NCBI GenBank assembly: GCA_049314555.1
Contig: JBMOEW010000020.1
Coordinates: 1 to 55,077, forward strand
Direction of reading: 5' to 3'
DNA length: 55,077 nucleotides
Source: REEB509 sp049314555
GTDB lineage: Bacteria > Pseudomonadota > Alphaproteobacteria > Caulobacterales > Aquidulcibacteraceae
This document shows positions 17,143 to 24,699 of this stretch, piece by piece. A model generated the notes under the pieces. The model made no database searches, had not been told where the DNA came from, and saw only the letters and a list, made by a program, of their open reading frames with translations. Each line of letters begins with the position of its first letter. The stretch's first letter is position 1. A program made the translations under genes and the position numbers.

Positions 17143-17448
17143 CTAGGGCTTCTGCGGGCTGGGAGTCGAAGGTGCCGCAGGCGCGTATGGCGCGCCGTCC
17201 GGGTAGACCAGAGCCCCATCTTCGCTGCACCGGTCCAGGCAAACCGCGAGGTGAGCGGAAGCTAACGTGATTGCCTGCAACGCATCCACGCCGAAAATGG
17301 CAATCCCTTTGTCAAGGAAGGGCGGGAACTCAATAAAGCAACTCCAGGTACCATCAGGGCCATGGATCGGCGCGTGAAGTGCGACTGTAAAAGCAGAAAT
17401 GCTGCCATCTTCCTCAAGCCAGCCCAACTCCCTTACCCAAGTCACCAT
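17143..17448 (-). CDS. Small cytosolic protein, DUF6968-like
   Basis: The chosen ATG at 17448 overlaps the stop of the upstream gene by one base (TGATG), with GGGGGA upstream, so translation is probably coupled. The 101-residue product has an acidic N-terminus, W-x-C-F-I-E-F-P (about 34-41) and GVDALQAITLASAHLAVCLD (about 51-70). That pattern of a Trp-Cys strand then a GVD-x-LQA helix resembles the DUF6968 group of small bacterial proteins of unknown function; I hold this loosely. The proline-rich last 15 residues are probably disordered. Confidence 0.62.
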   Translation of the reverse strand: MVTWVRELGWLEEDGSISAFTVALHAPIHGPDGTWSCFIEFPPFLDKGIAIFGVDALQAITLASAHLAVCLDRCSEDGALVYPDGAPYAPAAPSTPSPQKP

Positions 17449-17846
17449 CAATTCCCCCGGCACGCGTCTATACACCTTTGAAGGGTAACCGCGGCCCTCT
17501 GGAGGCACACCCTATAGTTCGTCGCATCGCCATCGTCACCAAATGCGGCACCACAAAGAGTTGCATCGTCAGCATAGATATCTGCACACCTGTCCATAAA
17601 ACGATTTTGGGCTGGGGTGTAAGGGCGGCCGCGCCGGCGAACAACTTCATCGAGCCAGTTATTCGCGTCGTTAAGGTTTTCGTCCCAACTCGGCGGAACC
17701 AGATTGACGTTGGTATTGGAACCGCAACCAAATGCGCTCAAACAAAGTGGTCGCTGAGTCTGAGCCTGACCTATTCCGGCCCACGACAGTCCCAATGCGA
17801 GGACAAAAAGCAAGCAGAGTGGGACGACTCTGAACCAAAGCCTCAT
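17448..17846 (-). CDS. Small secreted cysteine-rich protein
   Basis: From ATG 17846 the product is 132 residues with a clear signal peptide (MRLWFRVVPLCLLFVL...IGQAQT). The mature part has seven cysteines, in PLC, FGC, DRC, TLC, RVC, QRC and DAC, so two or three disulfides are likely, and the stretch ENLNDANNWLDEVV is helical. No family recognised. An upstream start at 17873 would spoil the signal peptide. It is the first gene of a probable operon with the 101-residue protein and the ABC1 kinase. The A/T-rich 184-bp gap upstream is shared with the divergent response regulator. Confidence 0.65.
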   Translation of the reverse strand: MRLWFRVVPLCLLFVLALGLSWAGIGQAQTQRPLCLSAFGCGSNTNVNLVPPSWDENLNDANNWLDEVVRRRGRPYTPAQNRFMDRCADIYADDATLCGAAFGDDGDATNYRVCLQRAAVTLQRCIDACRGN

Positions 17847-18057
17847 TGCATCTGCTCCTAAGTCTGAAAGCAATTAAGCAATGGCAGCGTGACACGAAGG
17901 GGGGGGAGTCAATGCCAAGAATAGCGCGCCAATGGAATCATTGCGAAATTTGGTGTCCCATTTTGTTGCATCTTAACCCGGCTTGAACGTGTTGTCCTGT
18001 AGAACACCCTCAACAAACGCATCCATTCAGGATGCATAAACCAAGAGTTGGTGGGTT

Positions 18058-19572
18058 ATGGCCAAGACGATCCTGATCGTTGATGACGATCCAGCGCAAC
18101 GCCGTCTGTTACAAGCTTCCGTGGAACGCAACGGGTTCGCCACGCGCACCGCCGAAGACGGGCGCGCCGCCGTGGCGTCTGTTGAAAAGCACGACGACAT
18201 TGATCTTGTGTTGATGGATCTTGTGATGCCCGGCATGACCGGCCAGGAAGCCCTCACCGAGTTGCGGCGCCTTCGCCCCGATCTGCCCTCGATCGTGCTC
18301 ACTGCCACGGGCGGCATCGACACGGTGGTGAAAGCCATGCAGGCCGGCGCGGTGGACTTTTTCGTCAAGCCCGCTGCCCCCGAACGCATCCTGGTCTCGA
18401 TCCGCAACGCGCTGGAGATGAACAACCTCAAGGTTGAAGTCACCCGCCTGAAAAAGAAGGCCACCGGCACCCTGGGCTTTGACGACATGGTCGCCGCAGC
18501 GCCCGCGATGGGCCCCGTGATCCGCGTCGGCAAGCGCGCCGCCGCTTCCAACATCCCCGTCCTGATCTTGGGCGAAAGCGGCGTCGGCAAAGAGCTGCTC
18601 GCCCGCGCCATTCAGGGGGCCTCAGAGCGCGCCGGACGCCCGTTCGTCACGGTCAATTGCGGCGCGATCCCAGAAAATCTGGTGGAGTCGATCCTGTTTG
18701 GCCACGTCAAAGGCTCGTTCACCGGTGCCTCAGACAACCACGCCGGCAAGTTCGTGGAAGCCAACACCGGAACCCTGTTCCTGGACGAAGTGGGCGAACT
18801 GCCCCTGGACATGCAGGTGAAGCTCCTGCGTGTGCTGCAGGAAGGCGAAGTGGACCCCGTTGGCTCCAAGCGCCCGGTCAAAGTGGACGTGCGCATCATC
18901 TCCGCCACCAACAAAGACCTGGTGAAGCTGGTGGCCGAAGGCCGCTTCCGCGAAGACCTGTTCTATCGCCTCAATGTCTTCCCCATCGAAGCGCCGCCCC
19001 TGCGTGAGCGCCGGGAAGACATCCCAGCCCTGGTCGCGCGCTTCATCACCCGCTTCAACGCGGAAGAGGGCCGGTCCGTTCGCGCTGCCAGCCGGGAAAC
19101 CATGGCGATGCTGTTGGCCTTCGACTGGCCGGGCAATGTGCGCCAATTGGAAAACGCGGTGTTCCGCGCCGTGATCCTGTGCGAAGGCGCAGAGCTGCAG
19201 CCAGAGGATTTCCCACAAATCTCTGGCCTGCGCGCCCTGGCAAACCCAGCCCCCGCCAACGATGCCCGCGATCTGGCATTGCCGGCCCCCGCCAACGATC
19301 ACGTGGCCCAAAGCTTTGCGATACCGATCGAGCCGGGCATTCTGCGCGCTGCCGCGGCCGCAGAGCCCCCCGCGCCGGTGCGTGTGTTCGACGCCGAAGG
19401 CCACCTCCGCGCGCTGGAAGCGGTGGAAAAGGACCTGATCGAGTTTGCCCTGGAGCACTACTCCGGCCACATGAGCGAAATCGCCCGTCGCTTAGGGATT
19501 GGCCGCTCCACGCTATACCGCAAGCTGCGCGAGTTCGGCCTGGACGAAACCCGCTTCGCCGCAGAGGCTTAA
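18058..19572 (+). CDS. Sigma-54-dependent response regulator, NtrC/TacA-like
   Basis: A 504-residue regulator with three domains. The receiver (1-120) has D9-D11 for Mg, D54 as the phosphoacceptor (LMDLVMP) and K in FFVKPA. The AAA+ domain (about 140-380) has Walker A GESGVGKE and Walker B TLFLDEVGELP, plus the arginine-finger region FREDLFYRLNVFP. The C-terminal Fis-type helix-turn-helix is GIGRSTLYRKLREFG (about 480-494). The sigma-54 contact loop reads GSFTGA, not the usual GAFTGA. No histidine kinase is adjacent, so it is an orphan. Architecture and length resemble Caulobacter TacA, which controls stalk and cell-division genes, but many NtrC relatives share this layout. Confidence 0.92.
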   Translation: MAKTILIVDDDPAQRRLLQASVERNGFATRTAEDGRAAVASVEKHDDIDLVLMDLVMPGMTGQEALTELRRLRPDLPSIVLTATGGIDTVVKAMQAGAVDFFVKPAAPERILVSIRNALEMNNLKVEVTRLKKKATGTLGFDDMVAAAPAMGPVIRVGKRAAASNIPVLILGESGVGKELLARAIQGASERAGRPFVTVNCGAIPENLVESILFGHVKGSFTGASDNHAGKFVEANTGTLFLDEVGELPLDMQVKLLRVLQEGEVDPVGSKRPVKVDVRIISATNKDLVKLVAEGRFREDLFYRLNVFPIEAPPLRERREDIPALVARFITRFNAEEGRSVRAASRETMAMLLAFDWPGNVRQLENAVFRAVILCEGAELQPEDFPQISGLRALANPAPANDARDLALPAPANDHVAQSFAIPIEPGILRAAAAAEPPAPVRVFDAEGHLRALEAVEKDLIEFALEHYSGHMSEIARRLGIGRSTLYRKLREFGLDETRFAAEA

Positions 19573-19588
19573 ACCAAACCGTTGCCCG

Positions 19589-19630
19589 ATCGCGGGTTCG
19601 CTGCCGAACGAAGGCAAGCGGGCCCGCGAT
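19589..19630. terminator. Hairpin between response regulator and TetR gene
   Basis: An outer 8-bp stem (ATCGCGGG/CCCGCGAT) and an inner imperfect stem (CGCTGCC with GGCAAGCG) form one long hairpin in the 70-bp gap between converging genes. It could serve both strands; the T-run is poor. Confidence 0.48.
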
Positions 19631-19642
19631 AGCAGCAGCGCC

Positions 19643-20293
19643 TTAGGTTCCCTTCAGGCTGGCGAGCCGCTCGCGCCCCGCCGGCGTCAAGAACACCCCG
19701 ATCGCAGAGCGCGCCATATCGAACGGCGCGCTTTCCGGCCAATGCGCGCCGAAGAACAAGCCATAGCCCTTGTCCACAATCCCCACCGATTTCATGATCA
19801 GCTTTGCCGCGGCGGTTGGGTCTTCAACCTGGGCCAAGCCTTCCGCGCAGGCCGCGCGCAGGGCCACGCCCACTTAGGTCGTGTAAGACTCCCACTGCGA
19901 AAAAACCTCCGTCACCAACCCCGCCGGCACGTGGGCAGGGTTTGTTAGAACCTGAAAGAACAGACCGGCAAACGCGTCCGAATGCTGGCCGATCGCATAG
20001 GCTTCCACAGCCCGCACCGCCCGCGCCACCGGGCAGGGCAGAACATCCAAGGCAGCCTTGACGTCGTTCTGATTGCCAGCCGTGCCAAAAGCTGCACGCA
20101 CGACCTCGCTTGCCGCCGCGCCAAACAAGCCCTCTTTGTTGAGGTACACGTCATAGATGGTTTCGGTAGAACACCGCGCCGCCGCAGCGATATCGGCCAC
20201 CCGCGCGCCGTGGAACCCACGCTGGCTGAACTCGCCGATGGCGGCTTGCAATACCCGCTCCAGCGTGGCGGTCTTGTTGCGTAGTTTGGTCAA
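19643..20293 (-). pseudogene. TetR-family regulator split by an in-frame TAA
   Basis: The minus-strand frame from the TTG at 20293 (AAGGAG about 10 nt upstream) encodes a TetR DNA-binding domain: RVLQAAIGEFSQRGFHGARVADIA, with the helix-turn-helix ending AARCSTETIYDVYLNKEGLF. It reaches a TAA at 19874-19876 after 139 residues. The same frame then continues without a break for 76 codons with plausible TetR C-terminal sequence (LRAACAEGLAQVEDPTAAAKLI...). The sum, about 216 codons, is the usual TetR length. One base change (CAA to TAA) explains it. Either the gene is inactivated and makes a DNA-binding stub, or the read is wrong. No target gene is obvious. Confidence 0.8.
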
Positions 20294-20519
20294 GACGGCA
20301 CCGCTCCTTGGCAGAGAAGTTAACGCATTATATTCTAGACATGCTTCCCCAGGCTGTGCCCGTCAAAATGCAGAGAAAAGCTGAAATGACGCGTTCGGTA
20401 TTGCAGATGCCAAGTGAAACCACAGCAAAGCCGACCCAAACCATGAGCCGCCGCACACACGGATCGCGCAAATGAAAACGGACACAGATGGATCAGCGCG
20501 AAGGTCCCGCGCTGTCTGG
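20294..20519. other. Gap upstream of the TetR gene
   Basis: These 226 bp hold the TetR ribosome-binding site and AT-rich sequence around 20325-20340 that could be its promoter. A 44-codon plus-strand frame (20341-20475) and an 80-codon minus-strand frame exist but have no good ribosome site or recognisable product, so I do not call them. Confidence 0.35.
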
Positions 20520-20888
20520 CTACTGCTCGGATTGCATTCGTTTGTTAGGTTTTGTTTGAAAGCCGCGCCGGGGTGGCTTCGCGGGCGCCGAAACAACCGT
20601 TGCATCGGCCCCGGACACCTCCGCCCGCCGCGCCTTTTTGACCTTCTTGGCCAGTTCTCGGACTTTCACTTCCTGCAACCGCGACAGCGCCTGGTCTGGG
20701 GCCCCTTTGGAAAAGTCCGCAAACGCAGATCCAAACGTCTCAAGGCGCGCGCTCACCCCCTCGATGAACTCGGCTTCCCAGGCGGAGAAAGGCGGCTGTG
20801 CCCCTTCCTCCGGCGCGCACTGCGCCTTCAGCGCCAGCAGCGCTTTTTTCGCCTTGCGAACGTGCTTGGGATCAACGGCCCGCGACAT
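20520..20888 (-). CDS. Small basic protein beside gapR, function unknown
   Basis: A 122-residue protein with a helical core (FSAWEAEFIEGVSARLETFG, about 34-53) and a lysine/arginine-rich last third (AKKVKKARRAE, then PPRRGFQTKPNKR) that could bind nucleic acid. It has no signal peptide or cysteine cluster apart from one Cys. It begins 15 bp after gapR on the same strand, so the pair is probably one transcript, which makes a chromosome-linked role thinkable but unproven. Confidence 0.62.
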   Translation of the reverse strand: MSRAVDPKHVRKAKKALLALKAQCAPEEGAQPPFSAWEAEFIEGVSARLETFGSAFADFSKGAPDQALSRLQEVKVRELAKKVKKARRAEVSGADATVVSAPAKPPRRGFQTKPNKRMQSEQ

Positions 20889-20903
20889 CGGGCCAAGCGG
20901 TTA

Positions 20904-21185
20904 TCAGATTTCGCCCATCGCAGCGAGATACAGATCTAAAACCTGTTCCATTTCCGCCCGCGCGCGCCGGTCCTGTTTGCGGAACGCCACCACTTTGCGC
21001 ATGATTTTGGGATCAAGGCCCATCGACTTGGCCTCCCCATAAACTTCCTTGATATCGGCGGCGAGGGCGGCCTTTTCTTCCTCAAGCCGCTCGATCCGCT
21101 GAATGAACAGCTTCAGGCGTTCCTGCGTGGATTGGGTCAAAACCTGTGGTGCGACAATATCTTCGCCCGCGAAATCGGCAGCCAT
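20904..21185 (-). CDS. gapR: GapR, DUF2312 nucleoid-associated protein
   Basis: A 93-residue protein matching DUF2312: a long coiled-coil helix (ERLKLFIQRIERLEEEKAAL, about 23-42) followed by ADIKEVYGEAKSMGLDPKIMR and a second helical part with VVAFRKQD. GapR forms dimers and tetramers that clamp overtwisted, AT-rich DNA ahead of polymerases and is essential or near-essential in Caulobacter. Length and motif order are typical. It heads the small unit with the basic protein downstream. The 77-bp gap to the hydrolase gene behind it holds its promoter. Confidence 0.9.
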   Translation of the reverse strand: MAADFAGEDIVAPQVLTQSTQERLKLFIQRIERLEEEKAALAADIKEVYGEAKSMGLDPKIMRKVVAFRKQDRRARAEMEQVLDLYLAAMGEI

Positions 21186-21262
21186 GAAACACTCCTTATG
21201 GTTTGGCGCACACCGGGACCTTCAGCCGCTCGTGGCCGCGAATCGCTCCCGTTTCACAAATC

Positions 21263-22216
21263 TTAAGGCGCGATCGTCTCCGGTGCCATCGCCGCGATGC
21301 GCCGAACCGCCGCCGCCACCACATCCGGCCGCAACCGATGCGGCATATGGCCAACCCCCGCCAGCGTAACCAGTTCGCCAGCGCGCATAACCTGCATCAG
21401 CGCCTGCGCGTGGATCTGGGGCGGCACCACCCGGTCCTTGTCTGCGCTGATGATCACGGTGGGGGCTTGGATCTCTGCATAGCGCGGCACCTGGGCTGCA
21501 AACTCAGCCTTGGTCGCGGTGATGTCGCGGGCATTGGCGCAAAACATCCCCGGCCGAAACAGCAACATCACCCCTGCCTCTGCACTGTAATTGGCGGGCA
21601 CCGGCGCAGGCGCAAACACATTCACAGCCCCAGGCCCCGCTTGCATCGGCCCAACGATCGGCACAACGCTCGCCGCAAACAGCCACCCCAAAACCGGCAC
21701 GGACGCCAGATACGCGTGCCACGCATTGCCCCCGGGATAGGGATGGCTGGCCGGTGCCACCAACACGAGCCCCGCCACCAGATCCGGCCGGTCCAGCGCC
21801 AACCGCAAAGCGGTGGCCCCCCCGAGCGAATGCGCCACCACAATCGCAGGCCCCGCGCCCGCCGCTTCGATCACCCCCGCCGCGAGCCGCGCCTGCGTCG
21901 CCAGCTGATGCGCCCGCGCCGGTCGCGACGAGTGGCCATAGCCCGGCCGGTCCATCGCCACGAAACGAAAGGTGTCCTGCAACAGCGGCTGCAACGGCCC
22001 CCAAAGCTCGCGGGCATTAGCGCTCGCCCCATGGATCGCAAGCACCATGGGCCCCGCGCCCGCCTCCATAACGTGGATGCGCGCATCGGGTAGCCGCACG
22101 TGCCGGCCGGACGCCGGCCAGCGGGCATTTGCCCAGATCCAAAACCCGAAACAATAGCCAGCCCAAGCCAACAGCAGGCCAACCGTCCCAAACGCCACCC
22201 CGTCCGCCAAGGTCAT
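21263..22216 (-). CDS. Alpha/beta hydrolase with N-terminal membrane anchor
   Basis: A 317-residue protein. Residues about 8-28 form one hydrophobic helix, an uncleaved anchor by appearance. The hydrolase core has AIHGASANAREL (about 60-71), DRPGYGHSSRP (about 91-101), the nucleophile elbow AHSLGG (about 128-133), the acid in SADKDRVVPP near 262 and the histidine in GVGHMPHR near 290. Substrate unknown. Its start codon overlaps the stop of the upstream TPR lipoprotein (ATGA), so translation is coupled. Confidence 0.88.
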   Translation of the reverse strand: MTLADGVAFGTVGLLLAWAGYCFGFWIWANARWPASGRHVRLPDARIHVMEAGAGPMVLAIHGASANARELWGPLQPLLQDTFRFVAMDRPGYGHSSRPARAHQLATQARLAAGVIEAAGAGPAIVVAHSLGGATALRLALDRPDLVAGLVLVAPASHPYPGGNAWHAYLASVPVLGWLFAASVVPIVGPMQAGPGAVNVFAPAPVPANYSAEAGVMLLFRPGMFCANARDITATKAEFAAQVPRYAEIQAPTVIISADKDRVVPPQIHAQALMQVMRAGELVTLAGVGHMPHRLRPDVVAAAVRRIAAMAPETIAP

Positions 22217-22788
22217 GCGTCGCGGCCGCTCAACTGCACCTCAAGGCGCGCCGCGCTCAGCTGGGCGCTGGTGAAATTTGGATGGATTTCCAAAACCGCG
22301 CGATAGGCAGCCAGCGCCGCCCGCGGCTCCCCCAACTCCTCATAAATCACCCCAAGCCCAGCCAGCGCCGCAAAATGGCGGGGCTCGCGCTTCAAGGTTT
22401 CTTCGATCGCCAGGATCGCGCCCTGATAGTCCTGCGCGTCATAGGCAAGGGCGGCCCGACGGCTCCAGGGCTCGGCAAAATCGGGCGCAAGTTCTGCGGC
22501 TTCGATCAGAAACGCCCGCGCCAACTGCGGATCGCCCGCGGCCTCAGCTGCACTGGCCCGCTCCAAAAGCACGTCCACCGTGGGCGAGCCAGACAGCGTC
22601 CAGCGGTTCCAGATTTGGCGTTCGATCAGCTCCGCCGAAAGCGCGTCCGGCGCGGCACCGAGCTCGGCAAACAGGGTCTTGAGCTCGGGGTCGGCAAGGG
22701 CAGCAGGTTGCGCCGGCGCACACGCCAAAAGGCCTGCCGCCATCAAGGCGCAGGCCGCAAACCGCAAACCCAAGGGATTAAAAGACAA
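22213..22788 (-). CDS. TPR lipoprotein
   Basis: 191 residues from a TTG start. The N-terminus is a lipoprotein signal with LLAC at about 20-23. Two or three TPR motifs follow, best seen at about 115-148 (WSRRAALAYDAQDYQGAILAIEETL) here cited as AALAYDAQDYQGAILAIEE, and at about 150-182 (LGVIYEELGEPRAALAAYRA). It is likely a periplasmic scaffold lipid-anchored to a membrane. Coupling by ATGA overlap to the membrane-anchored hydrolase suggests that the two proteins work together. The start is the weakest point: no ATG fits, and the TTG has only a modest ribosome site. Confidence 0.82.
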   Translation of the reverse strand: MSFNPLGLRFAACALMAAGLLACAPAQPAALADPELKTLFAELGAAPDALSAELIERQIWNRWTLSGSPTVDVLLERASAAEAAGDPQLARAFLIEAAELAPDFAEPWSRRAALAYDAQDYQGAILAIEETLKREPRHFAALAGLGVIYEELGEPRAALAAYRAVLEIHPNFTSAQLSAARLEVQLSGRDA

Positions 22789-22885
22789 CGAAAACCCTGC
22801 CCATCACCTGCAACACATTCGCAATGTAGCGAACATTTGCCGATCGTGGGAGGGGGCGCGCCGGTCTTTTTCGACCAAACGCAGA

Positions 22886-23011
22886 TTAACCCTGCTTGGC
22901 CTTATAGCGCGGATCAACTTTGTTGATCACGTACACGCGGCCCTTGCGGCGCACGATCCGACAGGCCCGGTGACGGGCCTTCAGCGACTTCAGGGAGCTT
23001 TTGACTTTCAT
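22886..23011 (-). CDS. rpmJ: 50S ribosomal protein L36
   Basis: A 41-residue product read directly from the minus strand: it begins MKVKSSLKSLKARHR and ends VDPRYKAKQG, with the central VRRKGRVYVINK. This is the alphaproteobacterial L36 form with a C-terminal extension. Only one cysteine (ACR) remains of the zinc-binding CCCH set, so it is the zinc-independent type. L36 binds 23S rRNA in the large subunit. It stands alone, 97 bp from the TPR lipoprotein, as rpmJ often does in this class. Confidence 0.95.
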   Translation of the reverse strand: MKVKSSLKSLKARHRACRIVRRKGRVYVINKVDPRYKAKQG

Positions 23012-23213
23012 GGGGCCGTGGCCTTCGAGGAAAATGGGAAGCGCGGTTCGTAAGGACCCGCACCCCCGGTGTCAAGCAGCGCGGGGCAGGGGGCGGGCCA
23101 AAGGGGCAAACCCCGCACTGCTCCCCCCAACCCCACTTTCTGCAGCCTGCCGTATCATTGCCGCACTGGAATCATACCATCACCCTGATCGGTCGGGGTT
23201 TTGGGGTATCAAC

Positions 23214-24692
23214 ATGCGACGCAAACTACAGGCGTTCACGGCGGCTTTCGCCCTGGGGCTGGCGCTCGCCGGCTCGGCGCTGGTCGCAGCACCGCCAAGC
23301 GTGGCCCAAACCCAAGCCAGCGCCCCAATCGCGTTTGGCCCCTCTGGTGACGCCGGCTTTGACACCTGGCGCGCCGATTTCGCCGCCCGCGCCCTCGCCC
23401 AAGGGCGCAGCCGCGAAGTGGTCACCACGCTGCTCTCTGGCCTCAGCCCCGATCCCCGCGCCATCCGCAACGACCAGTCCCAGGCCGAATTTGTCCGCGC
23501 CTGGTGGGATTACGTCGAGCGCGCCGTCAGCCCAACCCGCATTGCCGCAGGTCTTGCCAAACGCCGCGAAGACGCCGCCGTCTTTGCCGCGGTTGCCCAG
23601 CGCTACAACGTGGACCCCGGTACAATCGCTGGTATCTGGGGCATCGAAAGCAATTTCGGCGAGGCAGCCCTCCCGTTTGAGGCCCCCCGCGCGCTCGCCA
23701 CTTTGGCCTACGAGGGCCGCCGTCGCGCGCAATTCGAAACTTGGCTCCTCGCGCTCATGCAAATGGTGGAACGCGGCTACGCGGGCCCTTCTGAACTGCG
23801 CTCCAGCTGGGCGGGCGCGCTTGGCCAGCCGCAGTTCATGCCGGACATCTACCTGACGCGCGCGGTGGACTGGGACGGCGACGGACGCCGCGACATCTGG
23901 ACCAACGACGCCGACGTGATCGCCTCGATCGCCAACTATCTGGCGCAGGCCGGCTGGCGGGCGGGCGAGCCGATCTTCACCGAAGTGCGCCTGCCGGCAG
24001 ACTTCAACTACGCCTTGGCGGATCGGGTCATGCGGCCGGGCACGTTCTGGCAGGGCCAAAGCCTGAGCTTGGTTGAGGGCAGCTGGAACGACACCGCCCG
24101 CGCCCTGCAAGGCGAGCTGTTCTTGCCCGCGGGCGCCAACGGCCCCGCGCTTTTGTTGCATGCAAACTTTGACGTGATCCGCCGCTACAACCCATCCGAT
24201 CGTTATGCCCTGGCGGTAGCTCTGATTGGCAAGCGGGTCGAAGGCGGGGCAGGGCTTTCCGCGCCCTGGCCCTCCCACCTGCGTCCCTTGACCAACGCCA
24301 TGGCCCGCGATCTCCAAACCGGACTGAACGCCGCTGGTCATTCGGTGGGCACTGTGGACGGCGTGATCGGCTCCGGCACGCGGGCGGGCCTGCGCGCCTT
24401 CCAGATCGCCCGCGGGATTGCCCCGCCGGATGGCTTCCCCACCTACGCCATGGTCGAGGCCGTCCGCGCCGCCACCACCCCAGCGCCCGATCCCGCCTTG
24501 TCCAGAGACCAAGTGCGTGAGCTGCAGCGGCTTCTCACCAGTCTTGGCTACACCCCAGGCGCTCCAGACGGCCGCAGCGGGGCCCGCACCCGCGCCGCGG
24601 TTCAGGCGTTTGAACGCAGCCTGGGCCGTCACACCCCCACCGGTCGCGCCACGGCCAGCGTGCTGCGCGCCGCGCGGGAGTTCTCAGGCTAA
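23214..24692 (+). CDS. MltB-type lytic murein transglycosylase with two peptidoglycan-binding repeats
   Basis: From ATG 23214 the product is 492 residues with a signal peptide ending PPSVAQTQ. The SLT_2/MltB domain covers about 45-335, with the catalytic glutamate in GIWGIESNFGE (about 143-153) and the ALGQPQFMPD segment near 203. Two PG_binding_1 repeats follow, about 365-410 (GTVDGVIGSGTRAGLRAFQ) and 430-475 (GAPDGRSGARTRAAVQAFE). Such enzymes cut the glycan strand between MurNAc and GlcNAc, leaving 1,6-anhydroMurNAc, in the periplasm. No lipobox is present, so it is soluble, unlike E. coli MltB. Upstream, 202 bp of non-coding sequence carry its promoter. Confidence 0.92.
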   Translation: MRRKLQAFTAAFALGLALAGSALVAAPPSVAQTQASAPIAFGPSGDAGFDTWRADFAARALAQGRSREVVTTLLSGLSPDPRAIRNDQSQAEFVRAWWDYVERAVSPTRIAAGLAKRREDAAVFAAVAQRYNVDPGTIAGIWGIESNFGEAALPFEAPRALATLAYEGRRRAQFETWLLALMQMVERGYAGPSELRSSWAGALGQPQFMPDIYLTRAVDWDGDGRRDIWTNDADVIASIANYLAQAGWRAGEPIFTEVRLPADFNYALADRVMRPGTFWQGQSLSLVEGSWNDTARALQGELFLPAGANGPALLLHANFDVIRRYNPSDRYALAVALIGKRVEGGAGLSAPWPSHLRPLTNAMARDLQTGLNAAGHSVGTVDGVIGSGTRAGLRAFQIARGIAPPDGFPTYAMVEAVRAATTPAPDPALSRDQVRELQRLLTSLGYTPGAPDGRSGARTRAAVQAFERSLGRHTPTGRATASVLRAAREFSG

Positions 24693-24699
24693 GCGCCGC

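Noticed and set aside
20341..20475. A 44-codon plus-strand frame next to the TetR gene
   Set aside because: No ribosome site, a basic low-information product and no known family. It may be a chance frame.
23226..24632. A 468-codon minus-strand frame opposite the lytic transglycosylase
   Set aside because: No domain, no ribosome site, and the opposite strand has an unmistakable MltB domain with its catalytic residue.
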